A DNA stretch of 64,000 bases from Catonia carolina. Taxonomy: Eukaryota; Arthropoda; Insecta; Hemiptera; Achilidae. The notes under the pieces are model-generated. The model searched no databases, was not told where the DNA came from, and saw only the letters and a list, made by a program, of their open reading frames with translations. Numbering within the stretch: position 1 is the stretch's first letter; the number at the start of each line of letters is the position of its first letter. Where the stretch lies: contig JAQMRL010000001.1 of assembly GCA_035578175.1 (NCBI GenBank), positions 236,297,038 to 236,361,037 of the forward strand, in the 5' to 3' direction. The position numbers were made by a program, and so were the translations under genes. Positions 58,852-64,000 of this stretch are shown here, piece after piece.

Positions 58852-59179
58852 CTACAATAATAGTAATGGGTAGTTTAATTTATATGCCTACATACATTTG
58901 ATTATACCTTGTATTCAATACAATAAATGCAGGTCTAACTACCGGGTGGCGCATATGTCAGTTTCCTCATGAAATGGGATATTTTGTATCAATAAGTTTG
59001 TAATAGTGTTACGCTGGCAGCAACCATGTATTGGCTAACATTAATTGTTGTCCGTTATAGTGAGGTAATTCTCTATACCCAACGAGCTAAAGACTGCAGA
59101 TGAGATCTAGCCAATAACAGCCAAGGTGGGGTGTGAGGTTGCCCCTTCGCTAAGTCACACTCTTTTTTTACCGAACTCG

Positions 59180-59230
59180 ATCGTTTCAAACTTCGTCGAT
59201 CGTTTCACGATCGACGAAGTTTGAAACGAT
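59180..59230. repeat. Perfect 23-bp palindrome with 5-nt loop
   Basis: The arm at 59,180-59,202 (ATCGTTTCAAACTTCGTCGA and CG... onward) is the exact complement of 59,208-59,230, with the loop TTTCA. It lies just upstream of a mariner relic, and one arm looks copied from the other. Confidence 0.92.
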
Positions 59231-59249
59231 GATTTTTGATATGAGGATT

Positions 59250-59460
59250 TGCAAATGAGACGTGTTGCCGCTAAATTTGTTCCTCGCCTTCTCAAACAGG
59301 ATCAACTAATCATTCGTTGAATTTGAGCCAGGACTTGAAAAGCAAGATTGAAAGTGATCCTATTTTTTTGACCTAAGTCATAAAAGGTAATGAGAGTTGG
59401 TTTTACTGGTATGACCCAGAAACCAAGCGTTAAACCAGTGGAAGATTGACTTAATGCTTA
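59250..59460 (+). pseudogene. Second mariner-type transposase relic
   Basis: The plus strand gives RRVAAKFVPRLLKQDQLIIR and, after stops, NESWFYWYDPETKR. These are the segments before and at the first catalytic Asp of mariner transposases of a lineage different from copies 1 and 2. The Asp of GDES is Asn here. No ends were found. Confidence 0.7.
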
Positions 59461-59649
59461 ATGACTGCGCTGGTAGAACATGTCAACAGTAAGAGAAACG
59501 CAACACTACGATGAAACGTTAACCTACAAATTGACGCCATCGGGCAGTTGTTTTTTGAAAGTCTTTACTAGCTCCATCCAGTGGGAGAACTCTCTACTAT
59601 GTCTACGATTAGCAGCGCGCTCTCAGTCCGGTTATTTTTGGTTCCCCAT

Positions 59650-60235
59650 CATATAGCGTCAATTAGTGATTTTCGGTATTTTTAAGTTCTACAGAGGTTG
59701 ATTTTAATTTAGCGACATACAGTCCTGATTAAAAATAGGTTATGTTTTTCATTTTATATTGTTTACTCATGATTAAACATAGGTTATATTTTTCATTTGC
59801 CCATAACAGACAGGTAGAGTGTTAAATTATTTGCACTCGATCTACTGGGCCACAAAATATTATTGTTTCTTATCTTATGGTCAGCCAATTTTATGACTGA
59901 AGCATTTAAGAACAGAAGAGGTAGAGGTGTAAAAGACACTAGTCACGGTTATCTCCTTTCAGAGTATTGAATTTCATTATACCAGACCCTATGGTGAATG
60001 AGGTGAAGGTGTCATTTGCAGGGTGGAAAGTGGATGCTTTTCTGAGGGCCTGACTTGCTGATAAGCATACTTTTTACTCAATGAGGAAGTAAACCATCTC
60101 ACTACTCGTTTTATTAAGTAAACCCTCTAGAGGTTTAAACCAGCCTTTTGGCTGATGACCTAAACCACATATTTTCCATTATTTACATTGTTAAGAGAAA
60201 GTCGTATTAGTATTTTACACTACGTTTTCACAACA
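59650..60235 (+). mobile_element. CTTTCTCTTGCC family fragment, split by retroposon R
   Basis: GCGTCAATTAGTGATTTTCG and AGAGGTTGATTTTAATTTAGCG match the right part of the family. After the retroposon the right end TTGTTAAGAGAAAGTCGTATTAG resumes near 60,190. Confidence 0.65.
59798..60168 (+). mobile_element. Retroposon family R, copy 6, nested
   Basis: TGCCCATAACAGACAGG to TGATGACCTAAACC. It is flanked by TATTTTTCATT (59,787-59,797) and TATTTTCCATT (60,170-60,180), an 11-bp duplication with one mismatch. It is inserted in the CTTTCTCTTGCC family fragment, which gives the relative ages. Confidence 0.82.
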
Positions 60236-60391
60236 ACTTGTGTAATGCATTTATTGATAGTAGATGGCATTTGTGCTGCCACCTTAATGCATTATCTGGT
60301 AACTACGTACCTTATGCAAAATAAACACAATAAAATAATAGATATATCCAAAATTTAAAAAAAATAAACACACTGTATACATATAACTTAC

Positions 60392-60430
60392 GTTAGTGGA
60401 AAGTCCGCCAATTGATATATTCCAGGTAAT
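60392..60430 (-). CDS. Microexon, 39 nt, phase 2-2
   Basis: The acceptor is TTTGTTGATTTTAG and the donor AC/GTAAGTTA. Peptide LPGIYQLADFPL. It is the smallest strongly supported exon. Such a short open frame alone would mean little; it is supported by two good splice sites and the shared phase. Confidence 0.62.
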
Positions 60431-61468
60431 CTAAAATCAACAAATTTTTTCGTGTACAAAATGTTTTTTTTATACAATCAACAAGCTATGCAAGTATAGG
60501 CTACGAATAGACAATATTCGAAATGACGTCTAAAATTCTGTTTGGGTGTCGTTGAGCTAACTGAAGAATAATCAAACAACTATAACTTAACTACGATGTC
60601 ACTTCAGTGTATTTCGATTTAATACAAGTCATTACAATATTCCATTGTAATTAAATTCTATTTCTGGCAGTTTCTTTCGAAAAAAAATTAAAAGTGTATT
60701 TTATCAGAACTTCTATCTTTGACGTGTTGATATGAAGAAATTAAACAATTCCATCTTCCTCTTTGACTTATTAACTTTAACGTTAATCATGCTAAATAAT
60801 TTGTTTATTACTTAGTTCTGTTTCATAAGGAGATATCCATATCAGCTTCAATGCTGTTTGCGGAAGAGTTGATTGGAAAACCTTGTATAGAGGCAGTATG
60901 TTCATGGTGGGGTTTTTGTGGGATCAGGCCTAACGTTGTGTCAACTGATTATCTTAAAACGGCGCTCGTTCATTAGGTTTCCTACATACTGACCAACTCT
61001 TTTTCAGCTCCTTCAGAGCTGCGAACAGGCTTAGAATGACAGCACACGAGACACCGGTGTACGGTGGAAGTATAGGCATATTATCATCTGGCTCGTCGTG
61101 GCTTCGAATGAATCAGCTTACAGATACTACATCCACCCGTCCCTAGCCTGATATTATAGACTGTTTACAAAACTAATGTATATATTTTTCTACATTTCAT
61201 AGTAAAATACGTTTATTATAAATGCAGTTCAAAGCGAATGGGGAGTGATGTAAAGTATTATAATTAATCATCAGTTATTATTGTTATTCAGTTATAGGCT
61301 TATTAGTAGACAGTTTATTTACAAATAATACTGGTTTTGACAGCAAATGATAATCAACAACATACGCCTAACCAACAAATGAAATGCACAGTGAATATTG
61401 TCATTCAGTGTTCAATCAATTATCGTTCAGTGCGATCAATACAGTTAAAAAGTGTTGAGGTTTTTTTT

Positions 61469-61603
61469 ATGATGTGTGCGGACCAAATTTATAGAATACC
61501 AAGTGTAATGGTTATTATTTTATTGTTTATTACTTTACAGCACCTACTAGTTGGTACTAATTGTACTAGTTGTACTAGAAAAAGAAACCTTTTTTTAATG
61601 TAG
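61469..61603 (+). CDS. Short ORF with a signal-peptide-like start (uncertain)
   Basis: From ATGATGTGTGCG the frame reads MMCADQIYRIPSVMVIILLF, then ITLQHLLVGTNCTSC, and stops after 45 codons. A hydrophobic core followed by small residues is the form of a secretion signal. A TTCAGT initiator word lies at about 61,425-61,430. It is on the strand opposite to the microexon chain, no convincing donor was found, and the in-frame start could also be 61,337. It could be a first exon of another secreted protein or chance. Confidence 0.22.
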   Translation: MMCADQIYRIPSVMVIILLFITLQHLLVGTNCTSCTRKRNLFLM

Positions 61604-62259
61604 CCTACTTCAAGAAACTTTATTAGCTACGCCGGCAATTTTTTTTAGAAAACAAACAGTAAAAATATCAATGACATTCATAACAGTGCGTAACAGTGTT
61701 CTAGAAATATTGACGAATATTAATAGTCTAATTAATTAAAAAATTAAAGTAGCGCTGTTTCAAAATTGTTATCGAAATTTTGTTAAGGTTAGGAAAGAGA
61801 TTTATAAATTATAATTGGGTGTATATGAATATTATTGTATAAATGTACGCTTTATAGTAAACTATATCGTGCATTTTGTTTTAGAGCGGTAATTTTTGAT
61901 ACACCTTGTATTATTACAGGCTAAACTCTCTGCGCGCCAAGTGAGACGCCCAATATTATACACTATACATGCAATTTCAATAGAAGATTGCACTGCTGTA
62001 CATGTTCCCTCTACTTGCCTCCTCTTTTTTATTCAGAGTTGTCAACATAGGTACTGGTTGTTAGAAAAGTATGCCTGTAAACTGTTACCAATGTTTAATA
62101 CTTACGTATGAATGTACTTATTATAAAGTTATTGTGGTAATTAACCACAATAATCCTATTTTAGTTTAAATATACCACGTACCGATCGGTACATGCGTAA
62201 ATTACCACATTCATCGTTGACCGGTCTGCAATACCCTTAATTACTTCACACGCTTAATT

Positions 62260-62580
62260 ACTTCGCGTTGTACAGTTCAAAGAATTTTGAAAGAAAAAAC
62301 CCCGATGTGCTAATCAGAACACCAAATAAGAAAAGAATGAGAAGGAAAGTGAAGAGTGAAGTGGACGATTTTGATAAGTGTGTTGTGAGAAGAACAATAC
62401 GTATATGATTTTCATAAAACAAACGCTGAATGGGCAACTTGAATTTGTTACTCCCCGTTTTGCGGGAGGAAATTAATTTCAAAGGAAGTAAATGGTCGCT
62501 GAGGAAATAATTAAAGATATGGGATTCAAATGGAGAAAGGCAAAAGACAACAGAAAATATAAAGTTTTTAACTAGTTTTT
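62260..62580 (+). pseudogene. TIR-transposon transposase relic
   Basis: The plus strand contains DDFDKCVVRRTIRI, then a later frame with IIKDMGFKWRKAKDNRK. These align in order with DDFDCSVLRRTV and LQRIGFKWVKTENDR of the transposase at 45,399-45,776. Stops and shifts separate them, and the catalytic part is missing. Confidence 0.65.
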
Positions 62581-62954
62581 AGTCTACCGTAGTAGTTGTA
62601 ACAGAGCAGTATACAGTTAGAAAGAGAGGGAATGATCATTAAGTGAGAAGGAGACAACAATTGCCCCGTTGAAACTATCCCTACTCTACCTACTCGCCCT
62701 CCCCTTACAAGCTTCTTCCAAAAACAAATGTACTATAATATACGAGTATGAATAAAAGTAAAAATAGATAGTGATTTATATTATGCCCATTACTCATTTG
62801 ATAATAATCTAGAGTATGGGTGTAGTAGTGCGTTTTGCAGCACACTATACAAAGTGCTGCAACCACTTTACTAGTGTGAGAGTGCAATGACGTCTTACAG
62901 AAGCTTCTATTGATATTACGTATGGTATAGTGTACGGGACACTAAATATACTGT

Positions 62955-63123
62955 CTGTCTATAATTTGATGGCCTCCGGTAAAGAGGAGCCATATGCGAA
63001 TTGTAAAACCATTTCAGAAGATATTTCTAATTTTTTTTTAAGTAACTAAAACTTGTCGGAAATTACATATTTTTATAAAACAAAGTATTTCGTATGTTTT
63101 TTATTCTAATTATAAAATTATTT
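62955..63123. repeat. Foldback family 1, left arm only
   Basis: ATTTGATGGCCTCCGGTAAAG and ATTGTAAAACCATTTCAGAAG match the left arm of the family. It is cut at TTTCGAAA, where the duplicated gene block begins. Confidence 0.75.
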
Positions 63124-63275
63124 CGAAATCATTACGCTTTAAAACATCATTACGTTGTTATGTAGACCTCGTTCACTAATGACTAAGATGTTAATGCCAA
63201 TTGAAGTAAAAATCGAAGTATTATTGATTGTAATACTGGTTAAATTGTAATTTTCCTACTTCAAAGAGAACTTAC

Positions 63276-63365
63276 GCTTCTTGAGGATGTCTGGACCCTC
63301 CTGCTTCCGGACTAATAACATCTTTATCACTGGATAATTCCATCGTTCCTGTTGCATCTGGTGAC
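63276..63365 (-). CDS. Microexon, 90 nt, phase 2-2, SP/PQEA type (5'-most seen)
   Basis: The acceptor is AATCTTGCAG and the donor GC/GTAAGT. Peptide begins SPDATGTMELSSDKDV and ends SRHPQEA. Against exon 43,083 it has Gly for Val, Ser for Pro, Asp for Asn, Lys for Glu and Gly for Arg, with no silent change. The 5' start of the gene must lie beyond 63,365 or outside the window. Confidence 0.8.
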
Positions 63366-63786
63366 CTGCAAGATTAGTAACATTAAGTATTCTTATTCAA
63401 AAGAAACAAGTATTTAAAATGTTCTGGGAATTTTGGTTTTTGCCTAGAAACTTTCAGGATTATGGGATGTTATGTATCGGTCCTGGCGATACGAACTAGA
63501 CAAAGGAAAAACGCCTGAAGTATCTATTCGGTACTTTAAGGGGAGTGGTTCACCCTATAATAACAGTGTTAATGAAAGTGCACGTATCTTAAAGAACACT
63601 AAAGATAATTTATTTCTGTTTTTTTTTACATAAAACTACAAAATTTTCTCTACATTTTAACATATCCATCTTATATTTAATGCATGATATTGAGAAATAC
63701 GAGTTGTTTTTCGCCGATTAAAAATTTTTTGTTCATCTTCTATACAAAACTTTTACATTTGGATATGTTAAAACTATCACCTTACG

Positions 63787-63822
63787 GTAAGAAACCCACA
63801 GTAAATATTCCACACTGATATC
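63787..63822 (-). CDS. Candidate 36-nt microexon, duplicate of 43,598-43,633
   Basis: Identical in sequence and splice sites to the candidate at 43,598-43,633 and equally uncertain, as it lies inside the same inverted-repeat element. Unlike the 90-nt exon next to it, it shows no difference between the two copies. Confidence 0.28.
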
Positions 63823-64000
63823 TGCAGTAGGAACTAAGAAAAGGGCAATTTGAAGTAAGAAAATAAAATTTTCAGAAATTCCGCTTTAAAGATAAGAATA
63901 ACTAAGAAATTGAGGTATACTTGTAATTATATTTGTTGTAACATAAGCGCAGAAAAAGTACAATAATAAAAATAATATCTATCAGATTGTTACAAAATTA

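Larger units (their letters stand above)
35122..63365 (-). other. Phase-2 microexon gene (or gene cluster), overview
   Basis: A chain of minus-strand exons found by splice sites and frame. From 5' to 3' they start at 63,365, 60,430, 58,851, 56,697, 54,265, 53,441, 51,240, 49,905, 48,309, 47,258, 43,172, 40,941, 38,933 and 35,178, plus an ATG-started piece at 42,556. All 14 have lengths divisible by three (39-165 nt), begin with one base that completes a codon, end with two bases of the next, and are open in that frame. The peptides are Ser/Thr/Pro/Glu/Gln-rich with almost no Cys and no hydrophobic segment, suggesting a disordered modular protein. Start and terminal exons are not identified. 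The order may be one transcript, or several genes, since the exon at 42,556 could be a new 5' end. The architecture resembles hemipteran bicycle-type effectors, but homology is unproven. Confidence 0.75.
63123..64000 (-). repeat. Recent duplicate of 42,929-43,812
   Basis: From CGAAATCATTACGC to the window end the sequence follows 42,931-43,812 base for base apart from one A/T change before the exon, five changes within the 90-nt exon, and a T-run length change (14 against 9). It continues beyond the window. Confidence 0.93.

Noticed and set aside
61099..61150. Donor-like CTTAC with acceptor-like CAG on the minus strand
   Set aside because: The phase-2 frame contains a TAG between the proposed sites.

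Overview
The window looks like a piece of an insect nuclear genome. It is AT-rich and gene-poor, packed with decayed eukaryotic transposons: mariner, pogo/Tigger, Helitron, Ty3/gypsy, Jockey-like and other LINEs, tRNA-headed SINEs and foldback elements. Spliceosomal GT-AG introns are visible. A sap-feeding hemipteran is my best guess, from the style of the SINEs and transposases, but the sequence alone does not prove it. No long intact cellular ORF is present.

Bases 1 to about 35,000 are almost wholly mobile DNA. They hold a 5'-truncated, frameshifted gypsy pol (1-2143), a rearranged mariner inside a retroposon (6222-7475), many copies of a roughly 0.9 kb family bounded by CTTTCTCTTGCC, and several LINE 3'-end relics. 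A Helitron lies at 18,290-18,776. A Tigger element with one premature stop sits inside a solo LTR (21,355-23,948), and foldback elements lie at 27,573-34,740.

Bases 35,100-64,000 hold the main find: a minus-strand gene, or adjacent related genes, seen as a chain of very small exons. Fourteen exons of 39-165 nt (35,122 to 63,365) each have a good acceptor and a GTAAG-like donor (GTACGT once). Each has a length divisible by three, enters and leaves in phase 2, and is open in that phase. A fifteenth piece (42,462-42,556) starts at an ATG and also leaves in phase 2. The encoded peptides are short, rich in Ser, Thr, Pro, Glu and Gln, and look disordered; one carries an AT-hook-like core. The exons have multiplied with their introns: one type begins SPxxT and ends PQEA, another begins QYS/QHS and continues PDL. 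An 818-bp unit is tandemly duplicated.

Most striking, two recent copies of one exon (43,083-43,172 and 63,276-63,365) differ at five bases, all amino-acid changing, while about 790 bp of shared flank differs by one substitution and one poly-T length change. Phase-2 microexons plus fast protein change recall the 'bicycle' effector genes described in aphids and relatives, but I see no signal peptide or paired Cys-Tyr-Cys motif here, so that link is only a hypothesis.

The introns of this gene are themselves full of nested elements: a SINE in a foldback in a Helitron, a third solo LTR, a TIR transposon carrying a foldback, a second mariner, and retroposons with clear target-site duplications.
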